Numbered from the stretch's first letter, positions 6,981-14,899 are shown. The stretch: 26,605 nucleotides of DNA from Methylobacteriaceae bacterium (GCA_020638135.1 JACKJE010000032.1:1-26605); one strand, 5' to 3'. The notes: generated from the sequence alone by a model not told the origin. Numbers and translations: made by a program.

Positions 6981-7706
6981 TCAGAACGTCTCCATCCACG
7001 GCCTGAGATCGAATTCATGCGTCCAGGCGCTGCGCGGCTGCGTATGGATCGCCCAATAGGCGTCCGCGATCGCCTGCGGATCGAGAATGCCGTCCTGGTC
7101 CTTCAGCTTGTAGCGCTCGGGAAAATTGTCGCGGATGAAGGCCGTGTCGATCGCCCCGTCGATGATGGAATGGGCGACATGCACGCCCTTCGGCCCGATT
7201 TCGCGCGCCATGCTCTGCGCCAGCGCGCGCAACGCGAACTTGGCGCCGGCGAATGCCGAAAAGCCCGACCCGCCGCGCATGCTGGCGGTCGCGCCGGTGA
7301 AGATGATCGTGCCGCGCCCGCGCGACACCATCGGGCGCGAAACCTCGCGCCCCATCAGGAAGCCGGAAAAGGCCGCCATTTCCCAGACCTTGCGATAGAC
7401 GCGCGACGTCATCTCGCCGATCGGAAAACGCACATTGGCGCCGATGTTGAAGACGGCGGCCTCGATCGGTCCGATTTCGCGCTCGATCTGCGCGACGAGC
7501 CCGACCATCTGCTCCTCGTCGCGCGCATCGACGCCGAACGGATGCGCCTCGAATCCGTCCGCGCGAATGGCTGCGACGAGCGGCTCGAGCTTGTCGGCAT
7601 GCCGCCGCACCGGGCACGCGACCAGGCCCTCGCGCGCAAACCGGCGCGCGATCGCGCCGCCCGTGGCGTCGCCCGCCCCGATCACCAGAACCGCGCCTTT
7701 GCCCAT
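6981..7706 (-). CDS. atypical short-chain dehydrogenase (SDR_c10-like, Tyr replaced by Phe)
   Basis: From ATG 7706, which has GGGAGG six bases upstream, the protein has 241 residues and a Rossmann fold. The nucleotide loop reads VIGAGDATGGAIA, an imperfect version of the TGxxxGxG motif, and the usual NNAG is NIGA at 87-90. The catalytic region has Ser142 (GATAS) and Lys156, but the Tyr of YxxxK is Phe152 (FAGAK); the codon is TTC. As I recall, the SDR_c10 subgroup is described with exactly this Phe and an incomplete Gly motif, so this is a family trait and not a local mutation. The reaction is unknown. An upstream in-frame extension to 7781 is unlikely given the RBS. The gene is divergent from the HCCA isomerase gene. 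Confidence 0.82.
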   Translation of the reverse strand: MGKGAVLVIGAGDATGGAIARRFAREGLVACPVRRHADKLEPLVAAIRADGFEAHPFGVDARDEEQMVGLVAQIEREIGPIEAAVFNIGANVRFPIGEMTSRVYRKVWEMAAFSGFLMGREVSRPMVSRGRGTIIFTGATASMRGGSGFSAFAGAKFALRALAQSMAREIGPKGVHVAHSIIDGAIDTAFIRDNFPERYKLKDQDGILDPQAIADAYWAIHTQPRSAWTHEFDLRPWMETF

Positions 7707-7786
7707 CGCATCCTCCCGCTTTCCTTCCCCGCTCGGTTCAGCGTAGCATGAGATGGATGCAATTACAGATATCGGGAGCAAACCCA

Positions 7787-8374
7787 GTGAAACGCGCGGA
7801 ATTCTTCTTCGACTTCGGGTCGCCCGCCTCCTATCTCGCCTATACGCAGATGGATGGCGTCGCCGCGCGCGCGGGCGCCGAAATCGTCTGGCGGCCGATG
7901 CTGCTTGGCGGCGTGTTCAAGGCGACCGGCAACGCCTCGCCGGCGAATGTGCCGGCCAAGGGCAAATGGATGAACGCGGATCTCGCGCGCTTCGCGGAGC
8001 GCTACGGCGTCGCCTTCAACCGCAACCCGTTTTTTCCCGTCAACACGCTGCTGATGATGCGCGGCGCCGCCGCTTTCGAGGGCACGCCGCAATTCCGTCC
8101 CTATGTCGACGCCATGTTCAAGGCCATGTGGGTCGACCAGAAGAACATGAACGACATGCCGACCGCCGCCGGCGTACTGAAGGCCGCGGGCTTCGATCCC
8201 GCAGAATTCATGGCCAAAGCCGAATCGCAGGCCGCCAAGGATCGGCTGAAGGCGACGACGGAGGAGGCCGTCGCGCGCGGCGTGTTCGGCGCGCCGACGA
8301 CCTTTGTCGGCGATCACATGTTTTTCGGACAGGATCGGCTAGACTTCGTCGAAAAGGCGTTGCGCGACGCCTGA
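7787..8374 (+). CDS. 2-hydroxychromene-2-carboxylate isomerase-like protein (DsbA/Kappa-GST fold)
   Basis: The 195-residue protein begins FFFDFGSPASYLAY, the hallmark of HCCA isomerases and kappa-class GSTs, with the catalytic-type Ser at residue 12. It continues with WRPMLLGGVFKATGN, a helical insert, and the thioredoxin-fold end GVFGAPTTFVGDHMFFGQDRLDFVEKAL. The best-known members isomerise 2-hydroxychromene-2-carboxylate using glutathione in naphthalene breakdown, but many homologues act on other aromatics or CoA-linked substrates. GTG 7787 is chosen because GGGAG stands eight bases upstream; the frame is open to ATG 7748 but those residues are not family-like. It is 22 bp before the CoA-transferase gene, so the two are probably co-transcribed. 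Confidence 0.85.
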   Translation: MKRAEFFFDFGSPASYLAYTQMDGVAARAGAEIVWRPMLLGGVFKATGNASPANVPAKGKWMNADLARFAERYGVAFNRNPFFPVNTLLMMRGAAAFEGTPQFRPYVDAMFKAMWVDQKNMNDMPTAAGVLKAAGFDPAEFMAKAESQAAKDRLKATTEEAVARGVFGAPTTFVGDHMFFGQDRLDFVEKALRDA

Positions 8375-8396
8375 CGAGAGCCAGCCGGAGCACAAG

Positions 8397-10403
8397 ATGG
8401 AACATCCCGCCCTGCCCTTTCTCAAACGCGACGAGAAGGGAAAGGTCGTCTCGGCTGCCGACGCGGTGAAGCTCATCCGCGACGGCGACACGCTGGCGAC
8501 GGGCGGCTTCGTCGGCATTGGCTTCGCCGAGGAAATCGCGATCGCGATCGAGCAGCGCTTCCTCGGCTCCAGCGACGGGCAAGGCTCGAAAGCTGGCCAT
8601 CCGCGCGATCTCACGCTCGTCTATGCGGCCGGCCAGGGCGACGGCAAGGAGCGCGGCCTCAATCATCTCGGCCATGCCGGCCTTGTGGCGCGCGTGATCG
8701 GCGGCCATTGGGGCCTCGTCCCGAAAATCCAGCGCTTCGCGGTGGAGAACCAGATCGAGGCCTACAATCTGCCGCAAGGCGTGATCACCCATCTCTTCCG
8801 CGATATCGCGGCGCAGCGGCCCGGCCACATCACGCGCGTCGGGCTCGGAACCTTCGTCGATCCGCGCAACGGCGGCGGCAAGCTCAACGCCCGCACGACC
8901 GAAGACATCGTGCGTCTCATGGAGATCGATGACGCGGAATATCTCTTCTACAAGTGCTTTCCCATTCATGTCGGGATCATCCGCGCGACAACAGGCGATC
9001 CGGACGGCAATCTCACCATGGAGAAGGAAGCGCTGACGCTGGAGGCGCTCGCCATCGCCATGGCGGCGCGTAATTCCGGCGGCATCGTGATTGCACAGGT
9101 CGAGCGCGTCGCCGAAAGCGGCTCTCTCAATCCGCGCCAGGTCAAGATACCCGGCATACTCGTCGATTGCGTCGTCGTGTCGAAGCCCGAGAACCACTGG
9201 CAGACCTTCGCCACGCCCTACAATCCCGCCTATTCTTCCGAAATCCGCGCGCGCGCAGGCTCGCTTCCGCCCATGCAGGATGGCGCGCGAAAAATCATCG
9301 CGCGGCGCGCGGCGCTGGAGCTCGAACCCAACAGCGTCGTCAATCTCGGCATCGGCATGCCCGAGGGCGTGGCGGCGATCGCCAATGAGGAGAAGATCGC
9401 CGATCTCATCACGCTGACCGCCGAACCCGGCCTGATCGGCGGCATTCCGGCGAGCGGCATGGATTTCGGCGCGGGCGTCAACGCGCAGGCGGTGATCGAC
9501 CAGCCCTACCAGTTCGACTTCTACGACGGCGGCGGGCTGGACGTCGCCTTCCTCGGCCTCGCGCAGGCGGACAAGCACGGCTCGCTCAACGTCTCGAAAT
9601 TCGGCCCGCGGCTGGCCGGCGCCGGCGGCTTCATCAACATCAGCCAGAACGCCAAGAAGGTCGTCTTCGTCGGCACCTTCGTCGCCGGCGATCTCGCCGT
9701 CGCATGTCGCGACGGCCAGCTCGCCATCGCGAAGGACGGCGACATCAGGAAATTCGTCGAGTCCGTCGAGCACGTGACCTTTTCCGGCGAGGTCGCGCGC
9801 AAGCAGGGCAAGACCATTCTCTACGTGACCGAACGTTGCGTCTTCCGGCTGACATTAGACGGCATGGAACTGAGCGAGATCGCGCCCGGCGTCGATATCG
9901 ACCGCGACATTCTCGCCAAGATGGATTTCAGACCGCTCATGCCGCGCCCGCCAAAGCTGATGGACGCGCGCGTCTTTGCGGCCGAACCCATGAACCTGCG
10001 CGAGACAATGCTGACGATCCCGCTCGACCAGCGCTTCGTCTACGATCCCGCAACCGGGCATTTCTTCGCCAATCTCGAACGCTACAGCGTGCGCAGCGAG
10101 GACGACATCGAGCGCATCCGCGTGATCGTGGTCGAGAAGCTGAAAGACGTCGGCAAGCGCGTCTACGCCATCGTCAACTACGACAATTTCACGATCGAGC
10201 CGGCGCTGCTCGACGCCTATTCGGCCATGGTGCGCGGCCTGATGGACACCTATTACGCCGATGTCACGCGCTACACGACCTCAGGTTTCCTGCGCATGAA
10301 GCTCGGCGACGCCCTGTCGGGGCGCGGCGTCGCCCCACACATTTACGAAAGCGCGGCGGAGGCGGAGAAAGGGCTGGAGGAGATCGAGAGCGGCAAAGGG
10401 TGA
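8397..10403 (+). CDS. acyl-CoA:acetate/3-ketoacid CoA-transferase (fused alpha-beta) with C-terminal extension
   Basis: The 668-residue protein is a family I CoA-transferase with both subunit domains fused. The N-terminal half (about 1-280) includes DTLATGGFVGIGFAEE, and the C-terminal half begins near 300 (NLGIGMPEGVAAIANEE). Glu343 in LTAEPGLIGG is at the position that forms the CoA thioester in this family. Fused enzymes such as propionate CoA-transferase are about 520 residues long. Here about 130 more residues follow (from about 535), containing RVYAIVNYDNFTIEPALLDAYSAMV, which may form an extra alpha/beta domain. It moves CoA between acyl groups in short-chain acid metabolism; the substrate is unknown. 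GGAG precedes the ATG. A hairpin lies over its stop codon. Confidence 0.88.
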   Translation: MEHPALPFLKRDEKGKVVSAADAVKLIRDGDTLATGGFVGIGFAEEIAIAIEQRFLGSSDGQGSKAGHPRDLTLVYAAGQGDGKERGLNHLGHAGLVARVIGGHWGLVPKIQRFAVENQIEAYNLPQGVITHLFRDIAAQRPGHITRVGLGTFVDPRNGGGKLNARTTEDIVRLMEIDDAEYLFYKCFPIHVGIIRATTGDPDGNLTMEKEALTLEALAIAMAARNSGGIVIAQVERVAESGSLNPRQVKIPGILVDCVVVSKPENHWQTFATPYNPAYSSEIRARAGSLPPMQDGARKIIARRAALELEPNSVVNLGIGMPEGVAAIANEEKIADLITLTAEPGLIGGIPASGMDFGAGVNAQAVIDQPYQFDFYDGGGLDVAFLGLAQADKHGSLNVSKFGPRLAGAGGFINISQNAKKVVFVGTFVAGDLAVACRDGQLAIAKDGDIRKFVESVEHVTFSGEVARKQGKTILYVTERCVFRLTLDGMELSEIAPGVDIDRDILAKMDFRPLMPRPPKLMDARVFAAEPMNLRETMLTIPLDQRFVYDPATGHFFANLERYSVRSEDDIERIRVIVVEKLKDVGKRVYAIVNYDNFTIEPALLDAYSAMVRGLMDTYYADVTRYTTSGFLRMKLGDALSGRGVAPHIYESAAEAEKGLEEIESGKG

Positions 10404-10417
10404 GGCATACGCCTCAC
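10400..10417. terminator. bidirectional hairpin over two stop codons
   Basis: GTGAGGC (10400-10406), a four-base loop ATAC, then GCCTCAC (10411-10417) form a perfect 7-bp stem. The TGA of the CoA-transferase (10401-10403) lies in the left arm and the TGA of the convergent IclR gene (10414-10416, read in reverse) in the right arm. There is no strong T-run on either side, so termination efficiency is uncertain. Confidence 0.55.
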
Positions 10418-11199
10418 GCGTAACCGATATGCCCGAGTTCGGCCTCGCAGCGCATGCGGCATTCCTTCAACGCCGTCTTGAAGCGCGCGAGCGCCGCCTC
10501 GAACCGGCATGAAGGCGCGGCCACCGACAGCGCATAGGGCCGCAATCCGATAACGCGCACCGGTAAGCCGACGGCATGCACGCCCTCCGCATGTCCCTCG
10601 TGGTCGAATGCGAAGCCAGTGCGCCGCACTTCCGCGATCTCCTCGAGCAATGCGCGCAGATCGACCGGCCGCGCGGCCCGGCCCCTGTTCGCGGCCTCAT
10701 AGAGCTTCGTGATCGCCGCATCGTCCATGCTGGCCAGAACCGCCTTGCCGTTCGCCATCACATGCAGCGCACGCGGTCGGTCGATCAGGGGCACGACGCG
10801 CAGCGTCTGGTCGCAGATGATGCGGTCGAGAAAGACGACCTCGCGCCCTTGCCCTGTCGAGAAATCCACGGTCTCGCGCGTTTGTTCGAACAACCACTCG
10901 AGGTGCGGCCGGATCGCGGCGACGACATCGACTTCCCCCGTCGTCGCGAGACGCTGCAAGCCCCAGCCGGGACGTACGCCCCGGGCGCCGGCTTCGACGA
11001 GTTGTTCCGCGGCAAGCGCGTCGACAATTCGCTGCACGGTGGAGCGCGGCAGCCCGGTTTCGCGCGCTATTTCGCCAAGGCTCATCGGCGCGGGCCCGAG
11101 CGCCCGCAGGATCGCCGCCGCCCGCGCGATCGCCTGCACGCCCTGCCCTCTGGCTTCCTGCTCGTCGTCGCTCACGAATCCCGTCCAAGGTTGATGCAT
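10414..11199 (-). CDS. IclR family transcriptional regulator
   Basis: From ATG 11199 the protein has 261 residues. A winged helix-turn-helix occupies about 20-80 (QAIARAAAILRAL, then MSLGEIARETGLPRSTVQRIVDAL as the HTH). A GAF-like IclR effector domain follows (about 90-255), with ETVDFSTGQGREVVFLDRI, RALHVMANGKAVLA and the late IclR motif SVAAPSCRFEAALARF. IclR proteins bind small carboxylic acids and repress or activate nearby catabolic genes. Its likely targets are the convergent HCCA-isomerase/CoA-transferase pair or the divergent DoxX gene. An inverted repeat at 11214-11236 sits between it and DoxX. GTG at the VSDDEQ residue is an alternative start, and the frame runs open to 11256. Confidence 0.87.
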   Translation of the reverse strand: MHQPWTGFVSDDEQEARGQGVQAIARAAAILRALGPAPMSLGEIARETGLPRSTVQRIVDALAAEQLVEAGARGVRPGWGLQRLATTGEVDVVAAIRPHLEWLFEQTRETVDFSTGQGREVVFLDRIICDQTLRVVPLIDRPRALHVMANGKAVLASMDDAAITKLYEAANRGRAARPVDLRALLEEIAEVRRTGFAFDHEGHAEGVHAVGLPVRVIGLRPYALSVAAPSCRFEAALARFKTALKECRMRCEAELGHIGYA

Positions 11200-11213
11200 A
11201 TCAATGATACATT

Positions 11214-11236
11214 TCTGTATCGCTATACGGTACAGA
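11214..11236. promoter_or_regulatory. inverted repeat, candidate IclR operator
   Basis: TCTGTA (11214-11219) and TACAGA (11231-11236) are perfect inverted arms around an 11-base spacer, which itself contains ATAC matching the upstream GTAT. The site is in the 90-bp spacer between the divergent IclR and DoxX starts, 15 bp from the IclR ATG, in a locally AT-rich stretch. Binding by the neighbouring IclR protein is inferred from position. Confidence 0.45.
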
Positions 11237-11289
11237 CACTGTCTAATGCAAGACACAAGATTTTACCGCGAGAGTTCAAGGAGGCTCCC

Positions 11290-11712
11290 ATGAAATCCGC
11301 TTTCGATTTTTCCAACCCGATGACGCCCGTGCGCATCATCGTCGGTCTCGCCTTCATTCCGCATGTTGCGTTCAAGCTCGGAAACATAGCGGGATCGATA
11401 GCCTTCTTCGCCAAAGTCGGGTTGCAGCCGGCCGCCGCGATGGTGTGGCTGGCGATCGCAATGGAGAGCGTTGCGGCAATCTCGCTGGTGTTCGGCATCC
11501 TGCCGAAATGGACGGGCTTTCTCGCCGCCGCCGTCATGGCGACAGCCACCTTCGCCGTTCTGCAGATGAAGGGCGCCGTCTGGCTGTGGAACTTCGGCGG
11601 CGTCGAATACAACGTCATCTGGATGACGCTCTGCGCGCTCGTCTCGGTTTACGCCTGGCGCGAGGAAAAGGCGAAATACGGCCGCAACTTCCTGCTGTTT
11701 GCTCGGGGCTGA
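11290..11712 (+). CDS. DoxX-like small membrane protein
   Basis: The 140-residue protein has four predicted membrane helices: about 13-30, 46-68 (AAAMVWLAIAMESVAAISLVFG), 73-92 and 104-123. The arrangement and the MTPVRIIVGLAFIPHVAFKLGNI opening resemble DoxX/DUF-type membrane proteins. These are often annotated as quinol oxidase accessory subunits, but most have no demonstrated role. AAGGAGG at 11278-11284 is one of the strongest ribosome sites in the window and fixes ATG 11290; the frame upstream is antisense to IclR. It is divergent from IclR and probably controlled from the same spacer. Confidence 0.75.
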   Translation: MKSAFDFSNPMTPVRIIVGLAFIPHVAFKLGNIAGSIAFFAKVGLQPAAAMVWLAIAMESVAAISLVFGILPKWTGFLAAAVMATATFAVLQMKGAVWLWNFGGVEYNVIWMTLCALVSVYAWREEKAKYGRNFLLFARG

Positions 11713-11719
11713 CCGGGCC

Positions 11720-11750
11720 GGCGAGACGGGCGCACGCCGCCCGCCTCGCC
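11720..11750. terminator. bidirectional hairpin between DoxX and phosphotransacetylase genes
   Basis: A 13-base arm (11720-11732) and its partner (11738-11750) pair at 12 of 13 positions around a 5-base loop CACGC. The hairpin fills the 38-bp gap between two convergent stop codons. It is very GC-rich and lacks a T-tract, so it may act as a transcription barrier in both directions. Confidence 0.55.
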
Positions 11751-12728
11751 TCACTCCCCCGCGAGCTTGGCCGCCGCCTGGGCTTCCGCCCAGTGCACGT
11801 AGAGCTGCGCCAGCGCGACGGAAGCGATGCGCGCGGCCGGACCGTCGGCGCGGCTCGTCAGCATGACCGGGCAGCGCGCGCCGAGCACGAGGCCCGAATC
11901 CTCGGCGCCGGCCAGAAACACCAGCTGCTTGGCCAGGATATTGCCGGCCTCGAGATCGGGCGCGATCAGCACGTCGGCATCGCCCGCCACGTCCGACACG
12001 ATGCCCTTGGTGGTCGCCGCGTCGCGCGAAATAGCATTGTCGAAGGCGAGCGGCCCGTCGAGCAGGCCGCCGACGATCTGCCCACGATCGGCCATCTTGC
12101 ACAGCGCGGCCGCTTCGACGGTCGAGGGGATTTTCGGCGTCACGGTCTCGACCGCCGAGAGGATCGCGACCTTCGGTCGCGCGACGCCGATGGCGCGCGC
12201 CAGGTCGATCGCATTCTGCACAATGTCGCGCTTGGCGAGCAGGTCAGGCGCAATATTCACGGCGGCGTCGCTGACCAGCATGAGCTTCGGGTAGAGCGGC
12301 GCGTCGATGACGAAAATATGCGAGATGCGCCGCTCGGTCTTCAGCCCGACTGTGTCGCGCACGATCGCCGCCATCACCTCGTCGGTGTGCAGCGCGCCCT
12401 TCATGATCGCCTGCGCGGCGCCTGCGCGCACGAGATCGACGGCGCGCTCGGCCGCCGCATGCGAATGTGGCGCATCCTCGATCGCCAGACCCGCCAGCGA
12501 CAGGCCGGCCGCCTCCGCCGCCGCCTCGATCTTGCGGCGCGGACCGACCAGCATCGGCTCGATCATGTCGAGGTCGCGCGCCTCCATCGCGCCGGCGAGC
12601 GAGGCGACGTCGCAGGGATGCACGATCGCCGCGCGGATCGCCGGCAGGTCGCGCGCGCGTTCCGCCAGCGCAGCCAGGCGTGGAAACTTGTTGAGGGCAA
12701 GCCAGCCCGCGTTGGGCGACAGGTCCAT
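11751..12728 (-). CDS. phosphate acetyl/butyryltransferase
   Basis: From ATG 12728, with GGAG upstream, the protein has 325 residues, the size of single-domain phosphotransacylases. Motifs include PMLVGPRRKIEAAAEAAGL, AAQAIMKGALHTDEVMAAIV, RRISHIFVIDAPLYPKLMLVSDAAVNIAPDL, AILSAVETVTPKIPSTVEAAALCKMA, GPLAFDNAIS and the C-terminal DLEAGNILAKQLVFLAGAEDSGLVLGARCPVMLTSRAD. These match the Pta/Ptb family, nearest in style to the domain found fused to enoyl-CoA hydratase-like modules. It converts acyl-CoA and phosphate to acyl phosphate and CoA. No acetate or butyrate kinase gene is adjacent in the window. It lies 72 bp downstream of fbp on the same strand and may share its transcript. An in-frame GTG at 12749 is a less likely start. 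Confidence 0.85.
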   Translation of the reverse strand: MDLSPNAGWLALNKFPRLAALAERARDLPAIRAAIVHPCDVASLAGAMEARDLDMIEPMLVGPRRKIEAAAEAAGLSLAGLAIEDAPHSHAAAERAVDLVRAGAAQAIMKGALHTDEVMAAIVRDTVGLKTERRISHIFVIDAPLYPKLMLVSDAAVNIAPDLLAKRDIVQNAIDLARAIGVARPKVAILSAVETVTPKIPSTVEAAALCKMADRGQIVGGLLDGPLAFDNAISRDAATTKGIVSDVAGDADVLIAPDLEAGNILAKQLVFLAGAEDSGLVLGARCPVMLTSRADGPAARIASVALAQLYVHWAEAQAAAKLAGE

Positions 12729-12800
12729 GGGCGCTCCGGGTTGTCCCACCCGGCATACACATCCTCGGCGTCAGCGCAATGACGCAGGCGAATTCGCTCG

Positions 12801-13817
12801 CTACATGCGGATCGCGGCCTGAGGGGCGCCGTCGCCGAAATTCGCGATATTCGCCGGCGCGACATGGTTGAGGAATCGCTCGACCTCGTCGCGCGACCCG
12901 AAGATCAGCGGCGTATGGACATGCAGGCTCTCCGGCGTGACGTCGAGGATCGGCCGTTCGCCGTTGGTCGCCTCGCCGCCCGCCTGTTCGACCAGGAAAG
13001 CGATCGGATTGGCCTCGTACAGCAGGCGCAGCCGGCCGCGCACCTGGCCGCGGCGCGTGCCGCCTGGATAGAGGTACAGCCCGCCGCGCGAGATAATGCG
13101 ATAGGCTTCGCCGCACAAAGCGCCGACCCAGCGCGTATTGAAGTCGATGGCGCGCGGACCGTCGGCGCCGGCGATCAGCTCCTCGACATAGCTGCGCACA
13201 TTGTCCGACCAGAAGCGCGCATTGGAGCCATTGACCGCATATTCGCGCGAGGCCTTCGGCGTCGTCACCTTCGGCCGGGCCAGAGTGAAGCGCTGCGTCG
13301 TGCGATCGAGCGTGAAAACGACGACGCCTTCGCCGAGCGTCAACATCATGCTGGTATGCGGCCCGAAGATGAAGAACCCCGCCGCAAGCTGCGCGCGGCC
13401 CGGCTGCCGAAAGGTCGCGACCGCCGAATCGAGCGCCGGCAGGATCGAGAAGATCAGGCCAACCGGCGCATTGGCGTCGATATTGGTCGAGCCGTCGAGC
13501 GGATCGACAGCGACCGCGACCGGAGAACCCGGCACCACGTCGAGCGCCGACTCGCTTTCTTCCGAAGCGAGGTAACGCACCGGCGCATGGCGCATGCGGT
13601 CGACCACGGTCTCCTCGGCCAGAACGTCGAGCCGGCGCTGCGCGTCGCCATCGGCGTGATGAGCGACGAGTTCATGCATGTCGTCGGCGAGCGGCCCGCG
13701 CCCGACGGCGTCGCCCAATGTGAAGGCCGCCTCCGCCAGCCGCCCGATCGTCGCCGCGACGGCGGTCTCCACCGGCCGCCCCGCGGCCCAGGCGTTGAGA
13801 TAGGCGTGCAGGTTCAT
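12801..13817 (-). CDS. fbp: fructose-1,6-bisphosphatase, class 1
   Basis: The 338-residue protein contains the metal-binding SEESE at 85-89 and DPLDGSTNID at 105-114, both diagnostic of class 1 FBPase. Later motifs are VNGSNARFWSDNVRSYVEELI, NTRWVGALCGEAYRI and GGLYLYPGGTRRGQVRGRLRLLYEANPIAFLVEQAGG. It hydrolyses fructose 1,6-bisphosphate to fructose 6-phosphate in gluconeogenesis and in the Calvin cycle. AGGAG stands just before ATG 13817; the frame runs further upstream but that part is antisense to the LysR gene. The divergent CbbR-type regulator suggests this is the carbon-fixation-linked copy (cbbF) or descends from one, though no other cbb gene is visible. Confidence 0.95.
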   Translation of the reverse strand: MNLHAYLNAWAAGRPVETAVAATIGRLAEAAFTLGDAVGRGPLADDMHELVAHHADGDAQRRLDVLAEETVVDRMRHAPVRYLASEESESALDVVPGSPVAVAVDPLDGSTNIDANAPVGLIFSILPALDSAVATFRQPGRAQLAAGFFIFGPHTSMMLTLGEGVVVFTLDRTTQRFTLARPKVTTPKASREYAVNGSNARFWSDNVRSYVEELIAGADGPRAIDFNTRWVGALCGEAYRIISRGGLYLYPGGTRRGQVRGRLRLLYEANPIAFLVEQAGGEATNGERPILDVTPESLHVHTPLIFGSRDEVERFLNHVAPANIANFGDGAPQAAIRM

Positions 13818-13878
13818 GGGGGCTCCTGATGTCTGGACCGCCGCGCGGACACAGTCCCGCACCGCGAGTGTCGCCGAC

Positions 13879-13932
13879 CTTGCATGGCCAGAATATTTGA
13901 AATATCTGCAAGCACTATTCAGTTTTTCTGAA
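13879..13932. promoter_or_regulatory. palindrome cluster, candidate CbbR/LysR binding region
   Basis: In the 126-bp spacer between fbp and the LysR gene are several symmetric elements: CTTGCA (13879-13884) with TGCAAG (13907-13912), the near-centred palindrome ATATTTGAAATAT (13893-13905), and TTCAG-N5-CTGAA (13918-13932). TTG-N9-CAA at 13897-13911 fits the T-N11-A core of LysR sites. The region is AT-rich amid GC-rich DNA. The assignment to the adjacent regulator is by position. Confidence 0.55.
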
Positions 13933-13943
13933 ACAGGCGTCTC

Positions 13944-14855
13944 ATGCGCGGCGTCACGCTCAAACAATTGCGCGCGTTGCGCGCGGTCGCCGACACCGGT
14001 TCGGTGACGGCCGCCGCGCGCCAGCTGTTCGTCACGGCGCCGGCGATCTCCATGCAGATCCGGCAGTTCGAACAGATCGCCGGCCTGCCGCTGCTCGAAC
14101 GCGCGGGCGAGAAATTCGTGCTGACGGCCGCCGGCCGCGAGGCCTTGCGCGCGGCCCACGCCGTCGATGCGGCGATCGACGAGTTCGAGACGATTCTGGC
14201 GACTCTGCGCGGAGGTGTCGCAGGCCACGTCAGCGTCGGCCTGGTGTCGACCGCGAAATATTTCGCGCCGCGCATGGTCGGCGCCTTCGCCCGCACGCAT
14301 CCCGGCGTCAAGGTATCGATCACCGTCGGCAATCGCGAGCAGATGTTGCGCGCCCTGCGCGACTTCTCGATCGACATCGCCATCATGGGCCGTCCGCCCG
14401 AGGACCAGAGCTGCGCTGCCGATCCGATCGGCGATCATCCCCATCTCATCGTCGCCGATCCCGGCCATCGACTGGCGCGCCGACGCAGGTTCGATCCGGC
14501 GCTGCTCGCCGACGAGACCTTCGTCGTGCGCGAGCCCGGCTCCGGCACGCGCAACCTGATGGAGCGCTTTCTAGAACAGGCCGGCGTCACGCCGCTCTAC
14601 GGACTGGAGATCGATTCCAACGAGACGATCAAGCAGGCGGTCATGGCCGGTCTCGGCGTCGCCTTCATCTCGGCGCATACCGTCGCCGCCGAACTCGCCG
14701 ACGGCCGCCTCGTGAAACTCGATGTGCGCGGCCTGCCGGTCGTGCGCACCTGGTACGTCATGCGCCGGCTCGACCGGCGACCCCTGCCCGCCGTGCGCGC
14801 CATGCAGGAATTCATTGTCGCCAATCGCGCCGACTTTCTCCCGACCGAGGCCTGA
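13944..14855 (+). CDS. cbbR: LysR family regulator, CbbR-type
   Basis: The 303-residue protein has an N-terminal winged helix (VTLKQLRALRAVADTGSVTAAARQLFVTAPAISMQIRQFEQIAGLPLLER at about 4-53) and a periplasmic-binding-like effector domain. VSTAKYFAPRMVGAFARTHPGVKVSITVGNREQ, the DIAIMGRPPED motif, PGSGTRNLMERFL, SNETIKQAVMAGLGVAFISAHTV and VRTWYVMRRLDRR closely follow CbbR proteins as I know them, which regulate Calvin-cycle operons in response to metabolites such as RuBP, NADPH or ATP. It is divergent from fbp and probably controls it and itself through the palindromes at 13879-13932. The cbbR symbol rests on motif likeness and context only; a paralogue controlling another pathway remains possible. 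Confidence 0.8.
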   Translation: MRGVTLKQLRALRAVADTGSVTAAARQLFVTAPAISMQIRQFEQIAGLPLLERAGEKFVLTAAGREALRAAHAVDAAIDEFETILATLRGGVAGHVSVGLVSTAKYFAPRMVGAFARTHPGVKVSITVGNREQMLRALRDFSIDIAIMGRPPEDQSCAADPIGDHPHLIVADPGHRLARRRRFDPALLADETFVVREPGSGTRNLMERFLEQAGVTPLYGLEIDSNETIKQAVMAGLGVAFISAHTVAAELADGRLVKLDVRGLPVVRTWYVMRRLDRRPLPAVRAMQEFIVANRADFLPTEA

Positions 14856-14899
14856 GTTAAAACCACAGGCGACATACATTCTTGTAGGACAGGCGCACG

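Noticed and set aside
8208..9773. 521-residue minus-strand ORF opposite the CoA-transferase
   Set aside because: Arg/Asp/Ala-rich antisense shadow of a gene with full family motifs.
10576..11289. In-frame 238-codon extension upstream of the DoxX-like protein
   Set aside because: It is antisense to the IclR gene and carries no membrane or other domain; the strong AAGGAGG fixes the start at 11290.
13818..14468. 217-codon N-terminal extension of fructose-bisphosphatase
   Set aside because: It is antisense to the CbbR-type gene, FBPases do not have it, and AGGAG marks ATG 13817.
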